DNA of 64,000 bases from Bacillota bacterium (GTDB lineage: Bacteria; Bacillota; Sulfobacillia; DUMF01). Below are positions 1-8,842 of the stretch, piece by piece (position 1 is the stretch's first letter; each line of letters starts with the position of its first letter). A program made the translations under genes and the position numbers. The stretch is taken from the NCBI GenBank assembly GCA_012840015.1, contig DUMF01000029.1:95409-159408 (forward strand), read 5' to 3'. The notes below the pieces were generated by a model. It had not been told where the DNA came from and did no database searches. It saw only the letters and a program-made list of their open reading frames with translations.

Positions 1-198
1 CGCAGTTTCAGTAGAGCCTACTTGCATCATCTTTTCAGGGCGGGGGAAATCCTCGCGCAGATTCTCACTACGGTTCATAACATACGATTCATGACGCGCC
101 TTATGGAGGACATCCGCCAAGCCCTTAGAGAGGATAGGTTTGACGAGTTGAAGCGACGATGGGAAAACTCAAGTTCGTGGAAGGAATTGTTGCCATGA
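1..198 (+). CDS. tgt: Queuine tRNA-ribosyltransferase, C-terminal fragment (5' end outside window)
   Basis: Reading frame 1 is open from the first base to a TGA at 196-198. It encodes about 65 residues with the typical Tgt C-terminus: SRAYLHHLF, then RAGEIL, then TTVHNIRF and RLMEDIRQA. Tgt exchanges guanine 34 for a queuine precursor in tRNAs with GUN anticodons, and its zinc ligands would lie just upstream, with the last His in the visible HH segment. The order tgt then yajC is common in Bacillota. The fragment is short, but the match to the family's C-terminal signature is clear. Confidence 0.85.
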   Translation, partial: RSFSRAYLHHLFRAGEILAQILTTVHNIRFMTRLMEDIRQALREDRFDELKRRWENSSSWKELLP

Positions 199-257
199 GT
201 GTAAAATAGGAAAAGAGTACATAAGAGATAAGCCTGACTGGTTAAGGAGGTAGCAGT

Positions 258-521
258 GTGGCAAGTCAAAACTGGGGTAGCCTCATCTGGCTGGTGGTAT
301 TCTTCGGAATAATGTACTTTGCTATGATTAGGCCGCAACAGCAGCAGCAGAAGAAACGGAACGAGATGTTGGCATCGATTAAGGAAGGGGACAAGATAGT
401 TACAGTGGGGGGTATTTACGGTTACGTAACGAAGGTGGATAAAGACACACTCTGTGTGCGCATTGCGGAAAAGACCGAAGTAGAAATGCAAAAAAGCGGA
501 GTTGGAGCGGTTGTGCGATAA
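258..521 (+). CDS. yajC: Preprotein translocase accessory subunit YajC
   Basis: This 87-residue protein has the YajC layout. There is a single N-terminal membrane helix around residues 9-25 with the family signature FFGIMYFAMIRPQ, then a Gln/Lys-rich stretch, then a small cytoplasmic domain containing GDKIVTVGGIYG. YajC associates with SecD and SecF at the Sec translocon. The start is GTG at 258, placed by a strong Shine-Dalgarno AAGGAGG at 244-250. It follows tgt by 59 bases and is closed by a terminator. Its usual partners secD and secF lie about 35.5 kb downstream in this window instead of next to it. Confidence 0.95.
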   Translation: MASQNWGSLIWLVVFFGIMYFAMIRPQQQQQKKRNEMLASIKEGDKIVTVGGIYGYVTKVDKDTLCVRIAEKTEVEMQKSGVGAVVR

Positions 522-540
522 TCTCACCTCGCTGTTTGGA

Positions 541-581
541 CACCCGGAAACTGCATAAACGTTGCCGGGTGTTTTCATTTT
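541..581 (+). terminator. Rho-independent terminator after yajC
   Basis: The inverted repeat CACCCGG (541-547) and CCGGGTG (565-571) is followed by TTTTCATTTT. It separates the tgt-yajC unit from the GntR-led operon. Confidence 0.85.
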
Positions 582-673
582 ATTGGCAGGAATCTCTCGT
601 TTGATATCGAAAACTATACAAGAGAATGGGCCAGGCCAATTACAGTCCAATGTTAGATCAGCGGGTGGTTGGA

Positions 674-1660
674 ATGGAGGTTCCCCAAATTTGTTTAAGC
701 AAACGCAGCGGCACCCCGATATACCTGCAGATCAGCTCAGAAGTGAAAAGACTGATAGAAACAGAGGTGTGGCCTAAGGGCCACAGGCTACCTACTGAGA
801 GGGAGCTGGCTAAAGCACTCGGGGTTAGCAGGAATACCGTAAGTCAGGCGTACAGGGAACTCGAAGCTGAGGGGATAATCACTTCGAGGCAGGGCAGAGG
901 GACTTTTGTCGCCAGCGGCGGTAGCGCGCTCGTTAGGTCCACTAAGAGGGAGCGCCTGCTCAGGATGATTGACCTCTCGCTTGAAGAGGCAATGGACCTT
1001 GGCTTTTCGCTGGACGAATTTGCTGCGATGGTGCAGAGCAGATGCCGGGAGAAGAAGGAAGTTTTCCGCCACATGCGCGTCGGCTTTGTAGAATGCAACC
1101 GAGAACAGCTCGACAGCTTTTCCAGGCAGATTCAGTTGGGTGCAGGGGTAACCATCCAACCACTGCTTCTGGACGATCTACGTAACGGGTTGTCAGTTGA
1201 TTGCATTAAAACGATGGACCTTATCGTCACCACGTTCTTCCATCTGAACGAGGTGAGATCTCTCACCGCAAACTGGGCTCACGTAATCGCAATTGCGCTC
1301 AACCCGGAACCCCAAACTTTAGTGAGGATTGCCAGGCTTAAAAGGGGTTCTAAGGTAGGGCTTATCTGTATAACGGAGGCTTTCGCTCGAGGCGTTGTGG
1401 CTTCAATCAGAGAGGCCGGGATACTGGATCTAGAGTTTCGTTTCAGCACTGCGCGTGGGGACAAGGATCTCAGAGGCGTACTTCAAGAGGTATCTGCGGT
1501 CATTGTGTCACCGGGGAGGCGCAAGCAGGTCGAGAGGTTGATTCCGGCGGGCATGGAATTGATCGAATTCGAATATGTACCAGATCCTGTTTCGATAAGC
1601 CTTCTGAAGAGCGTGATCCTCGAGAAGAAGCCATGGTTCAGGCAGGAAGAGGTGAGTTGA
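674..1660 (+). CDS. GntR-family transcriptional regulator with a large uncharacterised effector domain
   Basis: The N-terminal winged helix of the GntR family is clear at about residues 14-80: PIYLQI, then LPTERELAKALGVSRNTV, then LEAEGIITSRQGRGTFV. The remaining 240 or so residues are not an aminotransferase-like MocR domain, an FCD domain or a UTRA domain that I can recognise. They contain a segment starting GFVECNREQ that looks like an alpha/beta ligand-binding fold. The ATG at 674 is preferred because GGGTGG lies 5 bases upstream. An ATG at 626 is in frame but has no ribosome site. It ends 1 base before the ferredoxin subunit gene, so it probably belongs to and may control the kor-gdh-mcm operon. 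The effector could be a 2-oxoacid or CoA ester, which is a guess. Confidence 0.8.
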   Translation: MEVPQICLSKRSGTPIYLQISSEVKRLIETEVWPKGHRLPTERELAKALGVSRNTVSQAYRELEAEGIITSRQGRGTFVASGGSALVRSTKRERLLRMIDLSLEEAMDLGFSLDEFAAMVQSRCREKKEVFRHMRVGFVECNREQLDSFSRQIQLGAGVTIQPLLLDDLRNGLSVDCIKTMDLIVTTFFHLNEVRSLTANWAHVIAIALNPEPQTLVRIARLKRGSKVGLICITEAFARGVVASIREAGILDLEFRFSTARGDKDLRGVLQEVSAVIVSPGRRKQVERLIPAGMELIEFEYVPDPVSISLLKSVILEKKPWFRQEEVS

Positions 1661-1661
1661 G

Positions 1662-1877
1662 TTGGCGCGCACAAAAAAATACCGAATAGAACTGGACCGC
1701 AAGTGGTGTAAGGGGTGTGGCATATGCGTGGCGTTTTGCCCCAAGAAAGTTTTCGATCAAGGGGAAGATATGCGGCCTATCGTTTCCAAGCCCGATGAAT
1801 GTATCGGGTGTAAGCTGTGCGAATTGCGATGCCCGGACTATGCACTGTACGTAACGGAGGAAGATGAAAATGGTTAA
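1662..1877 (+). CDS. korD: 2-oxoacid:ferredoxin oxidoreductase, delta (ferredoxin) subunit
   Basis: This 71-residue protein carries two [4Fe-4S] motifs, CKGCGICVAFCP and CIGCKLCELRCP, spaced as in bacterial-type 2[4Fe-4S] ferredoxins and in the delta subunits of 2-oxoacid oxidoreductases. It should pass electrons from the TPP-containing core to free ferredoxin. The start is TTG at 1662, with a purine-rich ribosome site GAAGAGGTGAG at 1646-1656. It comes first in a delta-alpha-beta-gamma set and overlaps the alpha gene by a few bases. Confidence 0.9.
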   Translation: MARTKKYRIELDRKWCKGCGICVAFCPKKVFDQGEDMRPIVSKPDECIGCKLCELRCPDYALYVTEEDENG

Positions 1878-3009
1878 GACGGGTAAGGGCATTCTGATGC
1901 AGGGTAACGAAGCTTGCGCCGAAGGAGCTATCGCCTGTGGCATGAGGTTCTTTGCCGGGTACCCAATTACACCTTCGACGGAGATCGCTGAGCTCTGTGC
2001 CTTGCGCCTGCCTCAAGAAGGCGGGGTTTTCATTCAAATGGAGGACGAGCTTTCGAGCATGGCCGCAGTGGTGGGAGCTTCTCTCGCCGGGGCCAAAGCC
2101 ATGACTGCGACCAGCGGGCCAGGTTTTTCCCTCAAACAAGAGAACATTGGATTCGCCTGCATGGCCGAAGTACCTTGCGTGGTGGTAAATGTCCAAAGGG
2201 TTGGGCCTAGCACTGGCATGCCGACCTCCCCGGCTCAAGGCGACGTGATGCAAGTCCGCTGGGGGACACATGGAGACCATCCGATGATAGCTCTCTGTCC
2301 GTGGTCGGTTCAGGAAACGTACAATATCGTCATTCGTTGTTTCAACATCGCGGAGACTCTCAGAACTCCAGTGATTCTCCTCATGGACGAGATCGTGGGG
2401 CACCTCCGTGAGAAAGTGGTCTTACCTGATCCCAGTACTTTGACGATAGTGTCTAGGAGGAAACCGCAAAAGTCATCCCTACCGTACTTACCCTACAAGC
2501 CGGTTTATGGAGACGTTCCTGCAATCGCAGATTACGGTGATGGTTTTCGTTTCCACGTGACCGGCTTGTCGCATGACTATACTGGCTTCCCCACCAACGA
2601 TGCCAACGTTGCCGCAGAAGAAATTAAGCGGCTTCATAGAAAGGTTCAGGCGGCTAGAAACGAGATTACCTTTGTGCACAAGTACAGGTTAGAAGATGCA
2701 GAAATAGCGGTGTTTGCATACGGAGGGGTAGCAAGGTCTGCGATGGAGGCAGTGATGCGCGCGCGTGAGCAGGGGATACGCGCAGGACTATTCAGGCCAA
2801 TCACAATTTGGCCTTTCCCAGAGGAAGAGGTTAGGCAGTCTCTTGGGGCTCTGAAGGCGGTCGTAGTTGCGGAATTAAACCTCGGTCAGATGCGGCTGGA
2901 GGTGGAGAGATGCCTAGGAAAGGGCATCGAGGTCATCGGACTGAACAGGGTAGGAGGTCAAATAATAACCCCCGATGACATCCTGGAGACGCTAAGGGGG
3001 GTGAAGTAA
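1870..3009 (+). CDS. korA: 2-oxoacid:ferredoxin oxidoreductase, alpha subunit (probably 2-oxoglutarate type)
   Basis: About 379 residues, the length of KorA/VorB-type alpha subunits that have separate gamma and delta chains. The family motif GYPITPSTEIAE is near the N-terminus, followed by the EDELSSMAAVVGAS segment and a C-terminal transketolase-like domain. The enzyme decarboxylates a 2-oxoacid oxidatively to an acyl-CoA with reduction of ferredoxin. The neighbouring glutamate dehydrogenase and methylmalonyl-CoA mutase favour 2-oxoglutarate, giving succinyl-CoA; branched-chain 2-oxoacids remain possible. The ATG at 1870 is 9 bases from GGAGG (1856-1860). The ATG at 1864 lies too close to that site. 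Confidence 0.88.
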   Translation: MVKTGKGILMQGNEACAEGAIACGMRFFAGYPITPSTEIAELCALRLPQEGGVFIQMEDELSSMAAVVGASLAGAKAMTATSGPGFSLKQENIGFACMAEVPCVVVNVQRVGPSTGMPTSPAQGDVMQVRWGTHGDHPMIALCPWSVQETYNIVIRCFNIAETLRTPVILLMDEIVGHLREKVVLPDPSTLTIVSRRKPQKSSLPYLPYKPVYGDVPAIADYGDGFRFHVTGLSHDYTGFPTNDANVAAEEIKRLHRKVQAARNEITFVHKYRLEDAEIAVFAYGGVARSAMEAVMRAREQGIRAGLFRPITIWPFPEEEVRQSLGALKAVVVAELNLGQMRLEVERCLGKGIEVIGLNRVGGQIITPDDILETLRGVK

Positions 3010-3848
3010 TGGCTGAAGTCCAAAACAACCCGATTCTCAAATATTTTAGAGCATCTAAGCTACCCCACATCTGGTGCCCAGGTTGCGGTCACGGGATACT
3101 GATGGGGGCACTCGTAAGGGCTATCGATAAGGTAGGCTTGGACCAGGACCGCACCGTGATAGTCTCTGGCATAGGTTGTTCTTCTCGAGCACCGGGATAT
3201 TTAAACTTCGATACCTTGCACACGACCCACGGGCGGGCGCTGGCATTCGCTACTGGGATAAAGCTTGCCAGACCGGAGCTCAAGGTGATAGTACTGGGCG
3301 GCGATGGCGACATTGCGGCGATTGGGGGCAACCACCTCATCCATGCCTGCCGTAGGAACATCGATCTGCTTTTGATATGTTTTAACAACAGCATTTACGG
3401 AATGACCAGCGGTCAATACTCCCCGATGACGCCCACGGGAAGATTGGCTACGACGGCCCCGTATGGCAATATCGACAGGCCTTTCGATTTATGCCAACTG
3501 GCAGCGGCGGCAGGGGCCACGTACGTAGGTCGTGCCACGAGCTATCATGTCACACTGCTCATCGAGCTAATCGCCAAGGGCTTGAAGCACAAAGGTTTCG
3601 CCTTCATCGATGCGCTAAGCCAATGCCCAACCTACTATGGTAGGAGGAACAAATTGGGCCCAAGCGTGAAAATGATGGAGTGGTTCAAAGAAGTGTGTAT
3701 ACCAGTGGGGGCAGCTAAGAAGATGACTCCGGAGCAGCTCCGCGACAAGATCGTCATTGGAGAGATGGTGAACACTCCCGACGTGCCCGAATACACCGAG
3801 GAGTACGAAAAAGTCAAGGCGCGGGCAAAGGAGATGAGTGCGGGATGA
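3009..3848 (+). CDS. korB: 2-oxoacid:ferredoxin oxidoreductase, beta (TPP-binding) subunit
   Basis: 279 residues, the usual size. The thiamine diphosphate motif is present: GGDGDIAAIGG followed about 25 residues later by NNSIYGMTSG. Cysteines in WCPGCGHG, in GIGCSSR and in LSQCPTYYGR fit the ligands of the [4Fe-4S] cluster found in this subunit. It pairs with the upstream alpha subunit to form the catalytic core. The start ATG overlaps the last base of the alpha gene, which indicates translational coupling. Confidence 0.92.
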   Translation: MAEVQNNPILKYFRASKLPHIWCPGCGHGILMGALVRAIDKVGLDQDRTVIVSGIGCSSRAPGYLNFDTLHTTHGRALAFATGIKLARPELKVIVLGGDGDIAAIGGNHLIHACRRNIDLLLICFNNSIYGMTSGQYSPMTPTGRLATTAPYGNIDRPFDLCQLAAAAGATYVGRATSYHVTLLIELIAKGLKHKGFAFIDALSQCPTYYGRRNKLGPSVKMMEWFKEVCIPVGAAKKMTPEQLRDKIVIGEMVNTPDVPEYTEEYEKVKARAKEMSAG

Positions 3849-4462
3849 GGATGGAATTCAGACTGGCGGGATCAGGGGGACAGGGCGTGATATTAGCCGG
3901 CGTCATACTCGCAGAAGCCGCGGTGAGTTATGAAGGGCTGAACGCTGTTCAAAGCCAATCGTATGGCCCGGAATCGCGCGGAGGTGCCTCCAAGTGCGAA
4001 GTGATCATTTCTGACGGGGAGATTTACTTTCCCAAGGTGATATCTCCTGACGTCATGCTGATCATGAACCAGAGTTCTTGGAACAAGTATATACATGACC
4101 TGAAAAAAGGAGGGATAGTGGTTGCCGATTCAACCCTGGTCAAGGAGCTCACACCGGTCGACGGGCATGTCTTCCCGTTTGAGATAACCGGATCAGCTAT
4201 CCATGAATTCGGCAGACCAGTGGTTGCAAACATAATTGGCTTGGGGTGTTTGGCAGGTGTGACGGGGGTGATATCGAAGGAAGCAGTCCGAAAAGCGATC
4301 ATGAAACGAGTACCTAAGGGCACGGAAGAGTTGAACGAAAGGGCGCTAGAGCTAGGGTATCAAATGGGTATCAGAAAAACGCTTGAATTCACCGGGAGGG
4401 GTGAGTCTAATGGCGGAGAAGACTTTGAACCCATTCGAGATCGTTCAAAAGCAAGTGTTTGA
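3845..4462 (+). CDS. korC: 2-oxoacid:ferredoxin oxidoreductase, gamma subunit
   Basis: 205 residues with the gamma-subunit signature [11 protein letters not shown] at the N-terminus and [15 protein letters not shown] around residue 40. This subunit helps to bind CoA and stabilises the complex. It starts at an ATGA overlap with the beta gene. Its last 17 codons overlap the start of glutamate dehydrogenase by 53 bases in another frame. The C-terminal extension past TLEFTGRGE looks non-conserved and may simply be read-on into the next gene. Confidence 0.9.
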   Translation: MRMEFRLAGSGGQGVILAGVILAEAAVSYEGLNAVQSQSYGPESRGGASKCEVIISDGEIYFPKVISPDVMLIMNQSSWNKYIHDLKKGGIVVADSTLVKELTPVDGHVFPFEITGSAIHEFGRPVVANIIGLGCLAGVTGVISKEAVRKAIMKRVPKGTEELNERALELGYQMGIRKTLEFTGRGESNGGEDFEPIRDRSKASV

Positions 4463-5660
4463 CGCTTGCCAGGCGCTGGGGACGGATCCGGCTGTATACG
4501 AGATTCTGAAAGAACCACAGAGGACGCTTGAGGTGAGCATTCCCGTAAGAATGGACGATGGCTCCATAAAGAGCTTTTTGGGCTATAGGGCACAACATAA
4601 CGATGCTCTCGGTCCCACGAAAGGCGGGATCCGTTTCCATCCAAACGTCTATATGGACGAAGTTAAGGCGTTGGCTATGTGGATGACTTTCAAGTGTGCA
4701 GTGCTTGGGCTGCCTTATGGTGGGGCAAAGGGTGCTGTAAAATGCGACCCCAAGTCGATGTCGCAAGGGGAAATCGAGAGACTTTCGAGAGGCTATATGA
4801 GAGCGATCAGCCAGATCGTGGGCCCGGAAAAGGACATACCTGCTCCCGACGTTTATACCAACCCGCAAATAATGGCGTGGATGGCTGACGAGTTTTCAAA
4901 GATGCGAGAGAAGAATGTCTTTGGGATAATCACCGGGAAACCGCTCATCATGGGCGGATCCGCAGGCCGAAATTCGGCCACCGCCCGCGGCTGTGTATTT
5001 ACCATTGTCCAGGCCGCGAAGAGACTGGGCATTGATCTGAATGGCGCGAGGGTGGTGGTTCAAGGGTTCGGAAACGCAGGTAGCTTTGCAGCGGAGCTGA
5101 TGGCGCAGCTTGGCTCGAAGATCATTGCCGTGAACGATTCGAAAGGCGCTGCAGTTAACCCCAAAGGTCTTGACCCGAAGGCAGTTAAAGAATTTAAGGC
5201 GAAGACAGGTACAGTTAAAGGGTTCCCTGGGAGCTGTGACGCCAGTAACGATGAGGTCTTGACGATGGATTGCGAGATACTTATCCCGGCGGCGTTGGAG
5301 AACCAGATAACAAGCCAAAACGCTGCTCAAGTGAAGGCAAAGATCATCGGCGAGGCTGCAAACGGACCCACTACGCCGGAAGCGGATGAGATACTCGCGA
5401 AGAATGGAGTCCTGGTGATACCGGACATACTGGCAAACGCTGGAGGGGTCACGGTCTCATACTTCGAGTGGGTCCAGAACCTTCAGAACTTCTATTGGAC
5501 AGAAGAGGAAGTTAACTCCCGGCTTGAGAGGATGATGGTAGCAGCCTTTGACGCAGTGTATGATATGCATGTGGAGAAGAAGGTCAAGATGAGGGATGCG
5601 GCCTACATGAGAGCCGTAGCCCGCGTCGCAGAGGCGATGAAGGTTCGCGGTTGGCTCTGA
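4410..5660 (+). CDS. gdhA: Glutamate dehydrogenase
   Basis: 416 residues, typical of hexameric catabolic or dual-cofactor GDH. Visible signatures are [10 protein letters not shown], the active-site stretch [11 protein letters not shown] with its catalytic lysine, PAPDVYTN, and the Rossmann motif GFGNAGS. The enzyme interconverts glutamate and 2-oxoglutarate plus ammonia. The ATG at 4410 is chosen because GGGAGGGG sits 7 to 10 bases upstream (4394-4402) and the protein then begins as its relatives do. An upstream in-frame TTG at 4383 lacks a site. In this operon it would supply 2-oxoglutarate to the Kor complex. Confidence 0.93.
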   Translation: MAEKTLNPFEIVQKQVFDACQALGTDPAVYEILKEPQRTLEVSIPVRMDDGSIKSFLGYRAQHNDALGPTKGGIRFHPNVYMDEVKALAMWMTFKCAVLGLPYGGAKGAVKCDPKSMSQGEIERLSRGYMRAISQIVGPEKDIPAPDVYTNPQIMAWMADEFSKMREKNVFGIITGKPLIMGGSAGRNSATARGCVFTIVQAAKRLGIDLNGARVVVQGFGNAGSFAAELMAQLGSKIIAVNDSKGAAVNPKGLDPKAVKEFKAKTGTVKGFPGSCDASNDEVLTMDCEILIPAALENQITSQNAAQVKAKIIGEAANGPTTPEADEILAKNGVLVIPDILANAGGVTVSYFEWVQNLQNFYWTEEEVNSRLERMMVAAFDAVYDMHVEKKVKMRDAAYMRAVARVAEAMKVRGWL

Positions 5661-5669
5661 TCATGCCAA

Positions 5670-5697
5670 GAGGGTTCGCCCATCTGGGTGAGCCCTC
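5670..5697 (+). other. Intercistronic hairpin between gdhA and the mutase gene
   Basis: GAGGGTTCGCCC (5670-5681) pairs with GGGTGAGCCCTC (5686-5697) through 12 base pairs, two of them G-U, with a 4-base loop. No T-run follows, so it is not a standard terminator. It may stabilise or partition the message between gdhA and the mutase genes. Confidence 0.6.
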
Positions 5698-5717
5698 AGG
5701 GTTCGGAGGTGGTAACC

Positions 5718-7379
5718 GTGATAAAGCCCGAAACGGCTGAGGCCATACAGAAGGCCAAGCAGGAGTGGTTGGCCACTCACAAGTTTAAGGAAACCAAGAG
5801 CGAGTTCAAGTCGGTGTCAGGGATAACGATCGAGAGGCTATACACTCCAGCAGACATCGACGTGGATTACCTCGAGGACCTTGGGTTTCCTGGCGAGTAC
5901 CCGTTTACGAGAGGTATACAGCCTACCATGTACAGGGGGCGCCTTTGGACGATGCGGCAGTACGCGGGTTTCGGCACGGCCGAAGAGTCGAATAGGCGCT
6001 ACCGCTATCTGCTCGAACAGGGGCAAACCGGACTGAGCGTGGCCTTTGACCTTCCAACCCAGATAGGGCTGGATTCGGACGATCCGATGGCTGAAGGCGA
6101 AGTGGGCAAGGTAGGCGTGGCCATAGATTCTCTGGAAGACATGGAGGCTTTGTTCGACGGGATACCTCTTGAGAAGGTATCTACCTCGATGACTATCAAC
6201 GCTCCGGCTGCGGTTTTGCTTGCTATGTACGTGGCAGTGGCAGAAAAGCAAGGCACAAGGCCAGACCAACTGGAGGGCACTATCCAAAACGACATTCTCA
6301 AGGAGTATGCGGCCAGAGGAACTTACATTTTTCCGCCGGAGCCTTCAATGAGGCTGATAACGGATACTTTTGAGTTTTGTTCCAAATACATGCCCAGGTG
6401 GAATTCGATTTCGGTGAGCGGATACCATATCAGGGAAGCTGGCGCTACTGCAGTCCAAGAACTGGCCTTCACGCTTGCCGACGGTATCGCTTACGTAAGG
6501 GCGGCCGTGGAAAGGGGACTCGACGTAGATCAATTCGCCCCCAGGATTTCATTCTTCTTCAATGCCCACTCCAACTTCTTTGAAGAGATAGCCAAGTTTA
6601 GGGCAGCCCGGCGACTCTGGGCTCGGATAATGAAGGAGCGATTCCATGCTCGAAACCCCCGGTCCTGGATGCTGAGGTTCCACACGCAGACTGCTGGATG
6701 TACCCTTACGGCACAGCAACCAGACAATAACATAGTGAGAGTTGCCCTTCAGGCTTTGTCTGCGGTGCTAGGCGGTACCCAGTCTCTCCATACTAATTCG
6801 AGGGACGAAGCGTTAGCGCTGCCCAGTGAGGATTCAGTGCGAATAGCCTTACGCACTCAGCAGATCATAGCCTATGAAAGCGGAGTCGCTGACACAATCG
6901 ATCCGCTGGCTGGAAGCTACTTCGTGGAATGGTTGACAGGCGAGATCGAGAAAAAGGCGGAGGAATATATCGAAAAGATAGAAGCTATGGGTGGGGCTCC
7001 CAAGGCCATAGCCAATGGCTATATACAAAAGGAGATACAGGAGAGCGCTTACAGGTACCAGAAGGAAGTAGAGTCCGGAGAGAGAATTGTAGTAGGTGTA
7101 AATATGTTCCAAACGGAGGATTCCGGCCACAGAGAGTTACTGAAGGTAGACCCAGCGGTTGCCGAGAAACAGGTGTTGAAACTGAACGCGTTGAAGTCCC
7201 GACGTGACAACGTGCTTGTTAAAGAAAGACTGGAGATGCTGAGGAAGGCTGCAGCCGGCAGCGATAACCTAGTACCGGTTATCCTGGACGCGGTAAAGGC
7301 GTACTGCACACTGGGCGAAATTTGCGGTGCCTTGCGGGACGTGTTCGGGGAGTACAAAGCGAGGGATTACAATGGCTAG
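5718..7379 (+). CDS. mcmA1: Methylmalonyl-CoA mutase, large (catalytic) subunit
   Basis: 553 residues. This is the substrate-binding TIM-barrel half of acyl-CoA mutase without the cobalamin domain, which is encoded next door. [13 protein letters not shown] carries a tyrosine (residue 82) at the position that favours methylmalonyl-CoA over isobutyryl-Co[20 protein letters not shown] and [14 protein letters not shown] are also visible. The enzyme interconverts succinyl-CoA and (R)-methylmalonyl-CoA using adenosylcobalamin. The GTG at 5718 follows GGAGGTGG at 5705-5712. A further upstream GTG lies inside the hairpin and has no site. The mutase G-protein chaperone MeaB is not encoded in this window. 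Confidence 0.92.
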   Translation: MIKPETAEAIQKAKQEWLATHKFKETKSEFKSVSGITIERLYTPADIDVDYLEDLGFPGEYPFTRGIQPTMYRGRLWTMRQYAGFGTAEESNRRYRYLLEQGQTGLSVAFDLPTQIGLDSDDPMAEGEVGKVGVAIDSLEDMEALFDGIPLEKVSTSMTINAPAAVLLAMYVAVAEKQGTRPDQLEGTIQNDILKEYAARGTYIFPPEPSMRLITDTFEFCSKYMPRWNSISVSGYHIREAGATAVQELAFTLADGIAYVRAAVERGLDVDQFAPRISFFFNAHSNFFEEIAKFRAARRLWARIMKERFHARNPRSWMLRFHTQTAGCTLTAQQPDNNIVRVALQALSAVLGGTQSLHTNSRDEALALPSEDSVRIALRTQQIIAYESGVADTIDPLAGSYFVEWLTGEIEKKAEEYIEKIEAMGGAPKAIANGYIQKEIQESAYRYQKEVESGERIVVGVNMFQTEDSGHRELLKVDPAVAEKQVLKLNALKSRRDNVLVKERLEMLRKAAAGSDNLVPVILDAVKAYCTLGEICGALRDVFGEYKARDYNG

Positions 7380-7776
7380 TCGTCCGATCAGAGTGCTCGT
7401 CGCGAAGCCCGGGCTCGACGGTCACGACCGCGGAGCTAAGGTGGTGGCCAGGGCGCTTAGAGATGCCGGGATGGAAGTGATCTACAGCGGCTTGAGGCAG
7501 ACTCCCGAGCAGATCGTGAAGACGGCCATCGAGGAAGACGTAGATGTCATCGGGTTGAGCTGCCTATCTGGAGCGCACCTTACATTATTCCGAAAAGTCA
7601 TTGAGCTACTGCATCAAAACAATATAAAGGATATACTGATAGTGGGTGGAGGTATTATACCCGAAGAAGACGTGGAGGCTCTGAAGGAGATGGGAGTGAA
7701 GGGGATATTTGGGCCGGGAACGCCCACTTCGGAGATCGTAGATTTCATACAGCGGGAGGTCGGCCTGATTGGTTGA
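7372..7776 (+). CDS. mcmA2: Methylmalonyl-CoA mutase, small (cobalamin-binding) subunit
   Basis: 134 residues forming a complete B12-binding Rossmann-like domain. The base-off motif is [10 protein letters not shown], where His18 is the lower ligand of cobalamin. It is followed by the conserved SCLSGAH and VGGGIIP segments. It combines with the upstream catalytic subunit into a mutase of the split type seen in archaea and many Bacillota. The ATG at 7372 overlaps the end of the large subunit gene by 8 bases. Confidence 0.93.
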   Translation: MASRPIRVLVAKPGLDGHDRGAKVVARALRDAGMEVIYSGLRQTPEQIVKTAIEEDVDVIGLSCLSGAHLTLFRKVIELLHQNNIKDILIVGGGIIPEEDVEALKEMGVKGIFGPGTPTSEIVDFIQREVGLIG

Positions 7777-8167
7777 ACTTATCGACCACATTGGAATAGC
7801 GGTACCAAGCCTCGAGCCGATGATACAGGTATTCAAAACGGGATTGGGAATCGAACATTGCGAGATCGAGGAAGTGGGCTCTCAAAAGGTAAGAACCGCA
7901 ATCTTCACAATCGGCGACACTAGAATCGAGCTTCTTGAACCAACCGCGAAAGAGTCTCCTATCGCAAAGTTCATTGAGGAGAGAGGCGTAGGAATCCACC
8001 ACATTGCATTCAGAGTGCGCGATATCGAAGAGGCGATAAGTCGAGTCAAACAAAGCGGCATGCGAATGATCGATGAAAAGCCTAGAGAAGGTGTACATGG
8101 CTCTAAAATCGCGTTTATCCACCCTAAATCCTTTGGAGGAGTGCTTGTGGAATTGGTGAAAAGGTAA
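7769..8167 (+). CDS. mce: Methylmalonyl-CoA epimerase
   Basis: 132 residues of the glyoxalase/vicinal oxygen chelate family, beginning [12 protein letters not shown] with the metal-binding His. Further signatures are the metal ligand in [24 protein letters not shown] and a C-terminal VLVEL with a glutamate. It interconverts the (R) and (S) forms of methylmalonyl-CoA and so links the mutase to a biotin-dependent decarboxylase or carboxylase, not encoded here. The TTG start at 7769 overlaps the previous gene by 8 bases and follows GGGAGGT (7754-7760). Confidence 0.93.
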   Translation: MVELIDHIGIAVPSLEPMIQVFKTGLGIEHCEIEEVGSQKVRTAIFTIGDTRIELLEPTAKESPIAKFIEERGVGIHHIAFRVRDIEEAISRVKQSGMRMIDEKPREGVHGSKIAFIHPKSFGGVLVELVKR

Positions 8168-8180
8168 TGGGGGGAACTGA

Positions 8181-8528
8181 ATGAGGGCGCTGAATTTTTA
8201 TTCATCTATTTACCAGGCCAACCTGGTAGTAAGAAGCAAGCGCTGTACTATCAGGCTGGGCGACAAACGCCAGAAGTATAGTGAAGGCGACATCGTGATG
8301 GTGACCTACGGAGATCGCTTCAAGCCCCGCAAACGGATTTTCAATGCCGTGATCGATCGAGTGATAGTGAAGACGATCGGAGAGTTGACCCAAGAAGACT
8401 TGCTAGCTGAGAATCCCGACATGAAGACCCCCAAAGACGCCCTCGATTTCCTCAAGCGGATTTACGAAGTTCCGATGGACGAAAACACATTGGTTACGGT
8501 GATTTATTTTTCAGAGGTGATGGACTAA
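8181..8528 (+). CDS. ASCH-domain protein (PUA-like fold)
   Basis: 115 residues with the ASCH pattern: a basic segment RSKRCTIRLGDKRQKYSEGD followed by IVMVTYGDRF and a VIDRV strand. ASCH domains have a PUA-like beta barrel and are thought to bind RNA. No substrate is known for this one. The ATG at 8181 follows GGGGGGAA. It sits at the end of the mutase operon with a zinc-ribbon protein. Its link to methylmalonyl-CoA metabolism is not evident. Confidence 0.7.
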   Translation: MRALNFYSSIYQANLVVRSKRCTIRLGDKRQKYSEGDIVMVTYGDRFKPRKRIFNAVIDRVIVKTIGELTQEDLLAENPDMKTPKDALDFLKRIYEVPMDENTLVTVIYFSEVMD

Positions 8529-8549
8529 CTTAACGGGAGGAGGTACCCA

Positions 8550-8744
8550 ATGGGAGACACCGGAACCGTCGTAGAGTACTTCTGCCCGGCCTGCGGTACC
8601 CAAGGTATGATGATAGTGGGCATAGAGCCGGGCGGGGGTGAAGGCAGGCTGGGTAGTAGTATGCGGTGTCCCAACTGCGGCAAGACCGTGCTGGTAGGTA
8701 AGAGCTCCCAGAAGAGGCCCGAGGAGACCGTTGTGGCACCTTAG
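8550..8744 (+). CDS. Small zinc-ribbon protein of unknown function
   Basis: 64 residues with two CxxC pairs, CPAC (around residue 12) and CPNC (around residue 40), separated by a glycine-rich loop and followed by a charged tail. This is the spacing of a zinc ribbon. A very strong ribosome site GGGAGGAGG lies at 8535-8543. It is the last gene before a strong terminator. I do not recognise the family. Confidence 0.7.
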   Translation: MGDTGTVVEYFCPACGTQGMMIVGIEPGGGEGRLGSSMRCPNCGKTVLVGKSSQKRPEETVVAP

Positions 8745-8763
8745 AACCACACCTCTAAGAGCG

Positions 8764-8805
8764 GAGAGGAGGGGGTAAAAGCCCCCTCCTCTCTTGCGTT
8801 TTGTT
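8764..8805 (+). terminator. Strong Rho-independent terminator closing the kor-gdh-mcm operon
   Basis: A perfect 12-bp stem, GAGAGGAGGGGG (8764-8775) with CCCCCTCCTCTC (8782-8793), has a 6-base loop and is followed by TTGCGTTTTGTT. It divides the catabolic operon from the division cluster. Confidence 0.93.
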
Positions 8806-8842
8806 ACAAATAGCAGAAGGATATTGCAAAGCGATGGAGAAT

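Noticed and set aside
601..620. Promoter for the GntR gene (TTGATA and TATACA)
   Set aside because: The two elements are only 8 bp apart and no other matching partner was found at a proper distance.
75..650. Long open frame on the minus strand across tgt and yajC
   Set aside because: It lies antisense to two recognisable genes and a terminator, has no family resemblance and no ribosome site.
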